From Papaver somniferum (Eukaryota > Streptophyta > Magnoliopsida > Ranunculales > Papaveraceae): DNA of 64,000 bases. The stretch spans positions 87,400,566 to 87,464,565 of the forward strand of contig NC_039359.1 of NCBI RefSeq assembly GCF_003573695.1, read 5' to 3'. Positions 51,690 through 63,287 of this stretch are shown here, piece after piece. The notes under the pieces were generated by a model that was not told where the DNA came from, searched no databases, and worked only from the letters and a program-made list of their open reading frames with translations. Position numbers and translations under genes: made by a program. How positions within the stretch are numbered: the stretch's first letter is position 1; every line of letters starts with the position of its first letter.

Positions 51690-54225
51690 AATCTGAAGTT
51701 ACACATGCAACGAGCATGTGTATCCAGAAGTTACACATGAGTATGGCATGAAAGGGTTACACATGTGTACGACATGTGTAAGCAGAAGTTACACATGCAT
51801 ATAACATGTGTATCCAACGGTTACACATCCATATGGCATGTGTAATGAGAAGTTACACATAAAAAAATAGACATAAAAAAGTAAACACAAAAAAAATACA
51901 TGTATTACACTTTAAGATTTATTTACAATAATTTCTTAGCATTAGTTACACACGTATCTGTCTAGTGTAATTGGGAGTTACATATGCATCTATCTAGTGT
52001 AATTGAAATTTACACAACACTATGCACACTTTCAACAACATTTATCCTACAGCTACCACCATGACTCATTTCATCATTCTCTACCAGCATCAATTCCTGA
52101 CAAATCCACTGCAATAGCAACAAACATTGGCAACTCTGCACCTGTTTATCCTAACATGCATCTAGCATGCACTATTGAGTTCTCAGACTCAGGCCATAAC
52201 TTACCACATATCAATTCCATCGGAACCCATGTCCTGCAACTGCAACCAACACCAACTGAGTACAAATCTCAGCACCAGCCAGCTTCATTTCCTCTATTCC
52301 ATTACCACTGTCTTAACTGTAGTTGCACCAGTACATGTAATGTTAACTCCTAACATACATCTACCTGAGCATCATTAACTCAAACCATTCTGATTCTTCA
52401 ACCAGTGCATACCTGAGCTATATGATAGCAATAACAGTACTCGTTCATTACAAACCAATGCCAAATCTGCATCTGTACAACTTGCACACTCCTACAGCTC
52501 TCTATGAACTTTCATACTCTGAAATCAACACATCCATAACCTGTTCAGTACCATTTCATTACAAAAGATCAGCATACCTTCCACTACAAATTTCATCAAA
52601 TCATAGCATATGTATAATCAGCTAACTAAACACTCATAAACAAGCATGTATAATCAGCTAGTACACATAAAATGCATGTGTAATTTGGAGTTACACATGC
52701 ATATAAAATGTGTAATTTGGAGTTACACATGCATATGAAATGTGTAATCAACAGTTACACATGTCATATAAGGTGTGGTGGCTCTGGTAGTCACTCCAGC
52801 AGCTGCAACCATTCTTCAGTATAGCACCAGCCATCACTCTGTAAGCACCATCACCTGCATTTCCTACCACAACCACCACACTTGTATATTTGACAACTGA
52901 ATATAGCAAAATCATGAGCATCTTCCTAGATGCTCATATACAAATCACCTCCAATATATGAATACTAGATACTTCAGTTGTAGAAGGCCAAGGAAGTACA
53001 TATCCAAATATAAACGAAGACTCACAAACATCAAATAAAACATACAACTACATGCCAGGAGCAAACAGCTAAAAAAGGATTGGTTTCACATGAACATCAT
53101 TCTTGGTTCAGTTTAAATATGTCAATATATGTGATGATATCAAGTGCCAAAGCTAGTCTATCAGTCAAGTCCAGTGAATTACTTGTAAAAGTTTCAGACA
53201 AATAACAAAAGGTACTGGCATTTAAAAATCGAAACACAAACCTTCATCCTTGCACTTCTGATACAATTAAGCAAGCTCTATGTAGTTTAACGTAGTCAAT
53301 CCACTACAAAAGAAAAATTCAGGAACAAATAAAATAATCAAAATTATTGCCAACACCATTCAATATTTTCTAAGAACTGTATATGCATATCTCATCAAAT
53401 TAGCATGTGTAACTTATAGTTACACATCTAATTAGCATGTGTAACTAGTAGATACACATCCATTTAGTTTGTGTACCTATAAGTTACACATTTAATTAGC
53501 ATGTGTAACTACTAGTTACACATCCATAGTCTACCAATGCTAGTTAAACACGCAGACTGTCAGTACACATAGCTGCAAACTGATAAACAAGGATATGGTT
53601 ATAGAAATCACATGATATCCTTCTCAGAGTCGATAAAAGATGAGATTATAGATGGCTAACATATTTAAAATATGATGTGCATACAAATATATTTCATACC
53701 AAAACACCACCACTAAGACAAACAGAATGTAAAGTAGATCCAACTTACAGTGTCTAACACAGCTCCAACATCCATACCAAACCTCTAAGCGTCATACCAA
53801 ACACCACCACTAACTCCAAATACAAATTATCCATACTAAACCTCTTAGCTTCATACCAAAACACCACCACTAACTAGCAATTACACGAAGATAAGACCTT
53901 GGGTGTTTTGGAAGTAATGTCTCAACAATGGGGGGAGGAAAGTGCCTGCAATTGCTTTTGTCTCAACAATTGGGTGCTTTTGTTTGCTTAGCATGTGTAA
54001 TTAGGAGTTATACATGCACCTGACTAGTGTAACTGAGAATTACACATCCATATATGACATGTGTATCCAGCAGTTCAATGAAAACACATATGTAACTATA
54101 AGCTACACATTCAATTAGCATGTGTAACTCCTAATTACACATGTGTATACGCAAATTATACATGTGTATACGCAAGTTACACATGAAATTTGGATGTGTA
54201 GACGCAAGTTACACATGTTGTGCAT
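51690..54225. repeat. Clustered TTACACATG / CATGTGTAA repeats
   Basis: More than twenty copies of gttacacatg and catgtgta, in about 35-40 bp units such as gttacacatgcatat then catgtgtaat. They form clusters at about 51690-51870, 51960-52020, 52650-52775, 53400-53530 and 53985-54225. The units are palindromic. They all lie inside the MULE. Confidence 0.88.
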
Positions 54226-56386
54226 CAGATTTCTAAGACTCATACACTTGCACAGTAATTTCTAAGTATCAAACTATCCATACACATTAATGAAACAACA
54301 CAGAACATGTCGTATTGTTATAAATTTGTACACAGAATACAAAATTAATGAAACAACACAAAACATGTCATATTGCTATAAATTTGTACACAAAATACAA
54401 CTATTCATAAAAAATGTTGAAAATAAAGCAAGTTATGTCAAATAAGAAAGAAAGAATCAGCTTACTTACCACTGACTTCAGATCCTCCTCCAAAACTTCT
54501 CCAATACCACCAACTCAACCACTACAACCTCCTCATCTTCCACCAGAACCTGCATATCCACCACCAACACTGCCACAGATTTATCAATCAAACGATGTGT
54601 AGGCGAGATAAGAAAAATAAAAACAAAAACAAGTCAACAACAACAACAAAAACAACAGAAACAACAATATCCTAAACGCATACCTAGATTTAAAACTTGT
54701 TGATTCAATTAAAAACGAGAGAAATCTTATTGATTTTCAGATATTTTCTCGTACGACGAATTCATTTCTGCTGCTGTTGAAGATCTTCTTAATTCCATTG
54801 TTGAATCTGCATAAAAAGTAAGTAATTAGGGTTAAAACTACATTAAAGATCTTCGATTGATTCAAAAAAAATCAGGTTCTTCTTCTTCTCATATATGAAC
54901 AGAAGCAATCAAAATAAAAATCAAAAACCTAATCGAATTAATCGAACTAAGAAAAGTAAGAATGATGAACCTAATCGGAAATGATTTTTGCTGCTTCGAA
55001 TCGACTGAAACTTAGATTCGATTCAAAATCTTCAAAAAAAACAGTCGATCCAACGAAAACCTAACCTGATGCAGCTTAAAAACCAACTAAAACCTAGATT
55101 CAAATGAAATCAATTGAATGATTGATTCATATTTGAAGATTAACTGATGATCAGCTACAAAAACTACTGGATCGATTCGTCTTCTTCTTTTTCACAGATC
55201 TGAAACGCTGGAGCGAGAGAGATAGAGATGGAGAAGAGAGATAAAGAGAATGAAGAAATGAAATATCTTCTGATATATTCCTCTTGTATATATACTAAAG
55301 GGTAGTGTTTCAATTATTAAAATTCATAATAATTAATTATGGGCCAGATCTGAAGAAAATTTGATGTTTTGGGCCTAGTAATATCATTTTCTGAAAATAT
55401 GGAGTTGAAAATATATGATTCATTTAGTGGGGCTTCTATATATTGAACCCATATAGTAGGGGGTTCTAGTATTTTTCACTTTCCGGAATGGATATTTGCG
55501 TACGATATTTTCACCTTCCCTTTTTCTTCCTCCTCTTCTTTCAGAATGCTGCAACTCCACTGCTACACGACCAACACTCACACCAGCTCCACAACACATA
55601 TATATACATTAAGCTGATTGTTTTTTTTCTCTATTTTTTTGTTTGTTACATTGAGTTAGTTTAATTTCATGGGTTAATACAGAATTGAAAAAGATTGATT
55701 GATGGTTTTCTACCCAAAAAAATTAGGGTACGGTGGTGGTGGTGGTATATGGTAATGGAAAGTACTTCTATCAATCAATTGAGACGTTTAGTTGTATTTC
55801 GTGAACAAAATGAAAGCTGAAAGTAATTAAATTAGTCCATTTCATGGTTTTATACAGAAATGAAAGAAATTGATTGATGGTTTTATACAAATAAACAATC
55901 AAAGTGGGGTGTTAGTGGTTACAGTGGTGATCGAAGTTGTTGATTTTTTGTATAGTGGAGATGGTGATGTTGATGGTGGTTCATTTGTGCATAAAACTTA
56001 AGGAAGTAGGAAGGTGGTGATGGCGTAAATTAAAAAAAATGGTCAAATAATTAGTGATGGAGGAGGAGGGTGGCGGCGGTTTTTGAAGATTTGTGATAGA
56101 GGACCTAGAGGTTGTCGAAGATTGAAAGGAATTCATGGTGGTGGTTGTCGGAGATTGAAGAAAAATTAGATGAGGGAGATTCATGGCGGTGATCGATGGA
56201 GAGTTGGTTTTTTGCTGAAACCAAAAACATGGAGTAAGAAGAATGTGTGTATGCCCCTGATTTTGTTACAAATTGCGACAAACTAAAAGACAAACGGAAA
56301 CACGGAGGGACCTTTTTTCCTTTCATCATTGAACCAAAACTTTTGGTTATCAACACCAAACAAATCATTTTCTTTTATATTATAGA

Positions 56387-56699
56387 TATAATTGAAAAAT
56401 CACAGGTTGTGCGTAGTTCAATCAGTTGATAAATCCGACCTTGATTGTTGGATAGAACTTGATTGACACTTGGGCATCAGTCTTTGGTACCGTCCAAGTT
56501 ATTTCTCACATCAATCAGGCTCACAGATTTCTATCTGTTTGATTTGCTGATTATATTGAGAAAGAGATAAAAACTCTTTGATATAATTCTTGATTGAGTC
56601 TCGATTTTAAGTTGGTGCTCTCGGAATTAAATTGGAGTTTAGTCCATACAGATTACCAAACGAATTATTGGGTGTGGTTGTTATTCCCCCGTTTTTTCA
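56387..56699 (+). repeat. 5' LTR, right part
   Basis: Continues the LTR from tataattgaaaaatcacagg to ...gttttttca. It aligns with 62357-62669 of the 3' LTR. Confidence 0.9.
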
Positions 56700-56701
56700 A
56701 T

Positions 56702-56717
56702 TGGTATCAGAGCAGGC
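56702..56717 (+). promoter_or_regulatory. Retrotransposon primer-binding site
   Basis: TGGTATCAGAGCAGG, complementary to the 3' end of initiator Met tRNA, two bases after the LTR end. Confidence 0.9.
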
Positions 56718-56802
56718 AAACACGCTAAGACCTCATAAGTCTGTGTTTGTAGCAATCTGATTTCTGTGAATAGAAGTTTATCCTTTCCTAACGCGCATAG
56801 AT

Positions 56803-57441
56803 ATGTCTTCCAAAGTGTTTGGTTATGCCAAATGTCTTGGGTTTACCTCAAAGCATAACTCCTTAGCAGATTCTTCCGAATCCCGAGGTGGAAAACTTTT
56901 GCTATCATATTCTTGTAACATTCCCTCTAAAGTGACAGTTGGGACTATGTCAGAATCTGAGATGGAACTCACCAGAACATTAAAAAAATATGATGATATT
57001 ATCAATGTTCAAGCTTATAAAATTACATCCCTTAAAGAAAAATATGCGCAGCTCACTGATGAACTTTACAAGTCTCTTGATAGAGAACGAGAACTCTATA
57101 GTATTATTGAGTCTTTTTCTAACAATATCGAAAACCTCGTTCAAAAAACTACTCTACAACGCGACAAGATTAATATGCTTGGATATACTGTTAAAGAAGA
57201 CTCAATTAGAGAAGAACGTTTAATCAAGACTCATTCATCAGAATTGAACAAATGTCGTGTTGAGAAAGAGAAACTTGTTGCATCTCTTTTACTAGCCCAG
57301 GAACAGTGTAACTCCTTGAAAATAGAAAACTCTGTTTTAGTAAGTAAGCCTTCTTCAGTGCCTATTTCTAATACACATGTGGTATTACCTAGCATGCTAA
57401 GAAACGTTTGCATAACTTGCGGATATAGGAAAAGGCTATGA
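56803..57441 (+). CDS. Gag-like coiled-coil protein of the LTR element
   Basis: A 212-codon frame that begins 100 bp after the primer-binding site, where gag is expected. The middle, about residues 48-170, is a long charged helix with heptad-like spacing (SESEMELTRTLKKYDD, LKEKYAQLTDELYKSLDRE), probably a coiled coil. The end has ...RNVCITCGYRKRL. It overlaps by one codon with the frame at 57438. No capsid fold can be named from the sequence. The protein is likely a remnant or a specialised structural protein of a non-autonomous element; whether it is translated is unknown. Confidence 0.55.
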   Translation: MSSKVFGYAKCLGFTSKHNSLADSSESRGGKLLLSYSCNIPSKVTVGTMSESEMELTRTLKKYDDIINVQAYKITSLKEKYAQLTDELYKSLDRERELYSIIESFSNNIENLVQKTTLQRDKINMLGYTVKEDSIREERLIKTHSSELNKCRVEKEKLVASLLLAQEQCNSLKIENSVLVSKPSSVPISNTHVVLPSMLRNVCITCGYRKRL

Positions 57442-57878
57442 GTCGTAAATGGGATTCTTCAAAAGTTTCTAATCCACAAACCCGTTCATTCTGCGGGAAA
57501 AAGAATCATAATGTTCTACATTGTTTTGCTAGAAAGAAACAAATTTCTGACCTTCAAAATCTGCTTATTTTTATAGTCAACAGAGTAGATAGTCTGATGA
57601 CATCTACAATGGATAATATTCCTGTAGAAAACCATAAATATCATAAAAAGGGTTTCCAAGGTCACTCCTCTAGAAATCTTTACAGGAATCATGTTCTTCA
57701 TAATGATGCAACTCCTTACACCACCTATGTACACGTTCCCAGTGTTTATGAGAATAAGTCTGGCAGGTCTAAGTCGATCTTTATTCTCTGGAGCGGATCA
57801 CAAAAGATCCTAAACTCAATCCTCAGAGAAATCCTTCTGATGGAGATTCAAAAAGGTCAATGTCTAATTCTTCTGTAA
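57438..57878 (+). pseudogene. Gag zinc-knuckle-like segment, degenerate
   Basis: A 146-codon frame starting in the last codons of the previous one. Residues 17-32 read RSFCGKKNHNVLHCFA, the C..C...H....C knuckle of plant Copia gag with the first cysteine replaced (Arg-Ser before Phe-Cys). After it the sequence is basic and Ser/Asn-rich. The first cysteine pair may have lain in the frame above (CITCG), hinting at an insertion or frameshift between the two. It supports Copia-type origin of the element. Confidence 0.55.
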
Positions 57879-58513
57879 TAAGATATAACCGAAGGAAGGT
57901 AAGGAATACACGACAGAAACACTCAGAAGGTATTTCCAACTCTTCCCTCAATATGGGTAGTGGGATTACATCTCACTCTGTTACCTAGTTCTAGGTAAAT
58001 TCATCCTTGAAAAACATGATAGTTCCAAGGATGATATTTGTGGGATACTCAAGTTCGTTATATAATATCGTCTGATCTTATTTTTTTATCCTTGAAATAA
58101 AATTGTTTTCTTCATCTTGTGAATGTTGAGTCATATCTTGACTCCTAGTAACTTTTGTATCTTGTTGATTCTTTCATGTGCCCTAATTTAAAGTGAATCT
58201 TCTAATTATCGAGTTATAAAAATCTATGAGATGTCTGAAAACAGATAGTGTATTTTCTTATTGTGGATCTTAGTTGACCCATTAACTTTCCATAACTGGT
58301 CCACGAACGTCCGTATACTCTTCTTCTGAAGAGTTTCTATAACAAGGGATTCCTTTCCTTCTCTTGTTCACGAATATATATCTTTCATATTGGTTTCCAT
58401 CCCTATCAAAAAATATATGGATAAATCTTCAAGATCTCAAGAAGTGGTGGATCTTGATATGGAAGAAGACACCAAAACATGCATCTCGGTTCAATAACTT
58501 GTTTTGAAAAAAG

Positions 58514-58906
58514 ATGATTGAAAGAAAAGAGTACAACTCCTGGATTGCTGAATCTGTCAATGATTTAATTCATTATCAGAATGACTATAAGGTCGAATTT
58601 TCAAATCTTCAACTGCAAATAAATCATTTAATTGATGGTCAGACCAAAAGTCTTGAAAATAAAAAAGTCTTGATATGGAACCAGAAGAAGCTCATCTCTA
58701 ATTGCATCAAGGCCAGGCAACTTTCTCGGGTTGCTGATCGAAAGGTGAATGTTCTAACTCATGAACATGAAGTTTCTACGGTCAAAGAATCAAGGATATC
58801 AACGATACCTTTTATGACGGAGTCATGGAGAGTCATGAAGTTATCAAACAAATCTGAACTTTTTATGTCTAGAAAACTTCTTATGAGAATTCATTCTTAT
58901 GTTTAA
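58514..58906 (+). CDS. Unrecognised coiled-coil-like frame in the LTR element
   Basis: A 130-codon frame with a helical, charged first part (ESVNDLIHYQNDYKVEFSNL, LQINHLIDGQTKSLENKK) and a basic end. No protease, integrase or polymerase motif. It lies where pol would be in an autonomous element, so pol has been replaced or lost. Confidence 0.35.
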   Translation: MIERKEYNSWIAESVNDLIHYQNDYKVEFSNLQLQINHLIDGQTKSLENKKVLIWNQKKLISNCIKARQLSRVADRKVNVLTHEHEVSTVKESRISTIPFMTESWRVMKLSNKSELFMSRKLLMRIHSYV

Positions 58907-58909
58907 GAA

Positions 58910-60070
58910 GGATAACTAGGGTTTGGAATAGCAGTTATTGTGATTACACATAGCTATTTTAACGATTTTTATCTTGCAATGTTTTTAGATTTATTTATTT
59001 AAATTCTAAAGTTATTTGGAAGATGATTTTTGCAGTATTTAATCTTTTTTTATTTCATATATTGCAATTGCTTATGAGATATATATGTGTTTACGTTCGT
59101 GAACTGTGCTTATCTCATATATGCTCAAAAGTTAAGTCTATTATGTCTTTATGAAAATATTGATAAAAGATAGAATGAACCGCAATATTGATCTTTCCCT
59201 GATCCACTTTTATCTGAAAGTATTGTATGGGTTCGTAAGTTTCCTTATGTTGAGAAATCCCGATAAATTAATCTATGAGTTTCACTTGTTGACTAATTTA
59301 TTCGAGTTTTCTGGATACAAATTCATGTTTCATGTAATTTGTTAATGTCCAAAGAAATCCTTATTTTCTTGTAAAAGTAAGGTCGTTCATGTTGTTCTCT
59401 AGGGAATGACATCAAATGGGGAAGAGTTATTAATTGAACTTATGCTTAATTACCATATCTTTGTGGGGAGTGTGGATGTAGAATATTTTAGGAGTTATCT
59501 TGTATCTTTATAAACTCCTTAATGAATACACTAAGTTTCGACTATGTGAAATCATCGAAACAAGTTGATTTGTTTTTTTTCCTTTTAGTCATGAATTATC
59601 TTTTTGAAAATTTCATTATGATCCCGTAGTTTTCGTACCTTTTCCAATTTATATTGACAAAAAGGGGGAGAATTATTTGGTAGTTCACACTACATACATA
59701 TGGTTTATGGATCATTATGCAAGGGGGAGTGGTTTTCATTGTAAGACGGAAGTATTGACTAAGGAGGAATGATACATATCACCATAGTATTATTTCAAAG
59801 TTATGATATAATTGGACTTTGATTATCTATAATAATACTACGACACTGTATAACAATGATTGAGAAAATATGTTTTCTTATTGTTATGGCTATGGATCTT
59901 CAACAACAATGATGCTGAGTTAAACACGTTCAGAATCGCTGGAGTACTTGGAGTAACGAAGAATTCAAGGAATGTTGAAGAGCCAAGGAAATCAAGCATG
60001 ATGGATGAGAATCTACAAAGTTTATTTATTTTGTAATACATATGTATTGATAGTTTTTCACTAAAATTTA
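58910..60070 (+). other. Non-coding internal tail of the LTR element
   Basis: AT-rich, with two purine tracts (aaaaagggggagaa at about 59659 and the one before the 3' LTR). No pol domains were found in any frame. Confidence 0.6.
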
Positions 60071-60083
60071 CAAAGGGGGAGAT
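60071..60083 (+). promoter_or_regulatory. Polypurine tract
   Basis: caaagggggagat directly before the 3' LTR start TGTTATAGC, the expected plus-strand priming site. Confidence 0.85.
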
Positions 60084-62669
60084 TGTTATAGCACTGCTCG
60101 GTCGAACTCGCAAGCGTTGCTATCTCAAGCTTGTTTGTAAAGTTTAGTTGATCAAAACTATATATTTGATTTCCAGTCTACTTATAGCTATGTCTCGTAT
60201 TAGGATAAAATGTGTAGTTGATATTTAGACTTCACGACGTTCACCAATTGAAGAAGAAGATCTACTGAGGAGTTTGGAGGAACTTCATCAATAAAAAGTA
60301 TGTGGAGACTAATACTTATCTATTACTCAGAAGTCTATTCAATGCTATCTTCTAATGAGACTAAGTCGTATAGCTATATAAACTTTTATATTATACACAT
60401 TTGATATTTCGAGACGAGTTTATCTCGCGTATCTATTTCTCGAAATACGTGTTGGAAGCTTTTTGCTTTAGCTGTGTTCATCATATTCTTGACGAGTTTA
60501 GTTGGAAACAATCTATTTGTTAGAAACTAAATATTAAGTCAAAAGATGATCATGTGATAATTACTTTGAACATCTTATATGATTTGTGTGAGACAGTCAT
60601 TTGATGTTAGCTCGGGAAGTTTCATATTGATCATTCGATCACTTGAAAATTACTTGAAGTTAATGGTATGTGTGAGATTACCATTGTCGTCTTCTAAGGA
60701 TGTTTCAATGATTAAAATGAGAGTTTAGAACAATTACCCATGTCTGGATACAACACGGTATGTATACCTAGTATGCGAACTGTATTGTGATGATTCAGGT
60801 CCGGAACTCTTATTTGCATACCTAGTATGCGAACGGATTCACCTGAGAAGGTCCGGAACTCTTGTTTGTGTACCTAGTATGCGAACGGGTTTGCCTGAGT
60901 TGGGTCCGGAACGGTTGTTCGTGAATCGGGTTTGCGAACGGCTTGACTTGGCCAAGGTCCGCAACTGTTGTTCACGTACTTAGTTTGCGAATAGAGTGGT
61001 GAAGTTCTAAAATCGGTAATATATGATTCTCATACTCATGAACTAAAACATTTATGATTTAAGGAATGCAAATTAACTTTGGAAACCGTGGCTTAATATT
61101 CATGAATTGATTCTTGTATAAGTACTTTGTACGATTACGAATCAAACCGATTTCGATTCAATTTTTTCATATATATTTCTATGAGATAGTGAAAAATTGA
61201 ACAACTTTATTTGAAACGCAATAAGATGCATTTGATTATTTATCATGATTGATTGATCTTCATATTTGATCTAGAAGTGTTAGATGAATACGGCTAAGAC
61301 AAAAGTGTTCATATGGTTAACTTCGGTTAACTGTTATTGAGCCAACTCAATATACACGTTTAGGTACGGTAACCCATATCTAAATATAAGTATATTTCAT
61401 TTGTATGTAACAAGATAAGACCATCTAACGGTGGAAATTAATTGCTTAATTTCTAAGCATACTTAGCTTGAATCATAAATCAGGAGTTCATCTAACGGTG
61501 AATTTTGAATGGTTTGTTACTAAGCTATCTTAGTTTTGATTGTAAGGAACCCTGATTTGAAAGACTATATAAGGGAGAACTCTAGCAACTAGATACCTAA
61601 TACCGGCACTTTCCTGTGTCCTAGTTGCAAACTAGAGTTGATTCTCCTTTAACCTAGGTTTTCCAAAACCATTATTAGGTTAACGACTTGAAAACTTCAT
61701 TTGGTATTCATGAAGCCAGATCCAACTATTTTCTCTATTGTTGGGTATTCTGGTCTTACTTGTTCTATCTTGTTGAGTTTTATCTTCTCTAAGATTTACT
61801 CGAGATTTATCTCTGATAGGTAAGATATAAAAATTAATCACAACTGTTCTTCGTCTCAGACTCTCGTGATTCCGCAATAACTTCTTCTGTTAATCAGTTA
61901 GGTTATTGTGAGGTGATTAATATTTCTAGGCTGTTCTTCGGGAGTATAAGACCGGATTATTAGTTGGTTCCTGTTCACCTTGATCTTTGTATCAAAAGAC
62001 GAAATAAACATAATAGAATATAGACATATCTGTGGGAGACATATTTGTTTATAAGTCTTCGACTTTGGGTCGTAGCAACTCTTAGTTTTAGGTGAGATCA
62101 CCTAAGTGAATAAAGTGCGTATAACCTGGCGTGGTTTTAGAGGCGTAAGGAATGTGATTGTACCTTAATCAGTGTGAGACTTGGTTAGGGCTCAACTACA
62201 TTCCAGTCTGAAGTTAACTTGTAATAGTCTAGAGTCTGTAACAGCTTAATACAGTGTGGTGTTAAAATCTGTCCCGGGGTTTTTATGCATTTGCGGTTTC
62301 TTCGTTAACAAAATATCTGGTGTTTGTGTTATTTATTTTCCGCATTATATTTATTTATATAATTGAAATATCACAGGTTTTGCATGGTTCAATCAGTTGA
62401 TAAATCCGACCTTGATTGTTGGATATAACTTGAGTGACACTTGGGCATGTTTCTTTGGTGCCGTCCAAGTTATTTCTCACATTAATCAGGCTCGCAGATT
62501 TTTATCTGTTTGATTTGCTGATTGTATTGAGAAAGAGATAAAAACTATTTGATATAACTATTATTGAGTCTCACTTTTAAGTTGGTGTTCTCGGAATTAA
62601 TTTGGAGTTTAGTCCATACATATCGTCGAACGAATTATTGGGTGCGGTTGTTATACCCCCGCTTTTTCA
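60084..62669 (+). repeat. 3' LTR
   Basis: Uninterrupted 2.6 kb copy from tgttatagcactgctcgg to gctttttca. It provides the empty site that fixes the Helitron borders in the 5' LTR. It differs from the 5' LTR by many substitutions and small indels, so the element is not young. Confidence 0.9.
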
Positions 62670-62809
62670 AAAATATTAAGAATTCGATGCTGAAATGGAA
62701 CTTACAAATTACTCTGAAGCACGACCAAGAAGGCGTAACAGAAATTTTGTTAAAACAAAAAAAAAAGATAACATCCTTTCCAAATCATGATTGATGTTAG
62801 ACGGCATAT

Positions 62810-63287
62810 ATAGGGAACAAGGAAGTATTTGGCCACACAAACACAAAGTTGAATTCTATTATCTCTGAAATTCACACTCTTGATGGGATAGTTGAAGGTA
62901 ACATCCTTTCAGATGAGGAATTGAATGCACAGTTGAAGAACAAGACTGAACTTGAGAAGATTACAAAAATGGAAGAGACCTCTTGGAGAATCAAATCTAA
63001 TACCAAATGGTTGCAAGAAGGAGATATGAATACCTCTTTTTTCATCAGTAATGCTTCTGCAAGAAGAAGATACAACAGAATTAGACAACTCTATATTGGC
63101 AGTCAATTGGTATCTTACAGGGTACAACTTCAAGAGCATATTGTAGACTACTATAAGACCCTATTCACCGAAGAAGAAGTTATTAGGCCTGATTTAGAGG
63201 GTATCACTTTTGATAGTATTACTTCTATAGAGGATGGAATTCTAGATGCTGACTTCACAGAAGAAGAAGTTATTCTTGCAATAACGG
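62810..63287 (+). pseudogene. LINE fragment just upstream of the RT domain
   Basis: The frame reads NKEVFGHTNTKLNSIISEI, then WRIKSNTKWLQEGDMNTSFF, then ASARRRYNRIRQLYIG and FTEEEVILAI. This is the linker before the reverse transcriptase in plant LINE ORF2, where KWL.EGD.NT.FFH...ARRR.N.I is highly typical. It is cut at 63288 by the reverse-oriented LTR, just before the RT core would begin, so only about 150 codons remain. Confidence 0.85.

Larger units (their letters stand above)
51187..55479. mobile_element. MULE-type DNA transposon, 4.3 kb, nested in the Helitron
   Basis: Flanked by the exact 9-bp repeat tttccggaa at 51178-51186 and 55480-55488, the length typical of Mutator-like elements. 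The ends share GGGAAAATTAGG and, inverted from the right, GTGAAAAATACTAG, then runs rich in AGGCCC or AACCCC. It has no transposase. The right 0.5 kb, read on the - strand, looks like a plant leader (CT-rich, gagagagatagag-type), and the left part has a CCACC-rich run, so it may carry captured gene pieces (Pack-MULE). Confidence 0.8.
48259..56386 (-). mobile_element. Non-autonomous Helitron, 8.1 kb, inserted in the 5' LTR
   Basis: On the - strand it begins TCTATAATATAAAAG (right end, 56386) and ends ...CAATCCACTAG (left end, 48259), the TC...CTRR ends of Helitrons. A hairpin (TGCCAT, T, ATGGCA) lies about 12 nt inside the CTAG end. It sits between host A (48258) and T (56387), with no target duplication. 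The uninterrupted 3' LTR reads tttattta|tataattg at the same place, which proves the borders. No Rep or helicase frame is present. It holds a MULE (51187-55479) and another repeat (about 48490-50850). Confidence 0.93.
45968..62669 (+). mobile_element. Non-autonomous LTR retrotransposon (probably Copia type), with nested elements
   Basis: 5' LTR 45968-48258 plus 56387-56699 (split by a Helitron), internal region 56700-60083, 3' LTR 60084-62669. Both LTRs start TGTTA.AGCACTGCTCGG and end ttttttca-type CA; joined, they are about 2.6 kb each. The primer-binding site TGGTATCAGAGC at 56702 matches initiator Met tRNA. A purine tract (aaagggggagat) lies just before the 3' LTR. The internal part has gag-like coiled-coil frames but no protease, integrase, RT or RNase H, so it must have used enzymes from a relative. 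No exact 5-bp target duplication is visible (accat versus aaaat), which suggests age or a rearranged flank. Confidence 0.88.

Noticed and set aside
51316..51738. Gly/Trp-rich 140-codon frame
   Set aside because: Produced by CCACC repeats on the other strand.
48259..56386. Search for Rep/helicase of an autonomous Helitron
   Set aside because: No frame on either strand shows the HUH nuclease or helicase motifs.
45963..62674. 5-bp target duplication for the outer LTR element
   Set aside because: The flanks are accat and aaaat, which agree in only three of five bases; not claimed.
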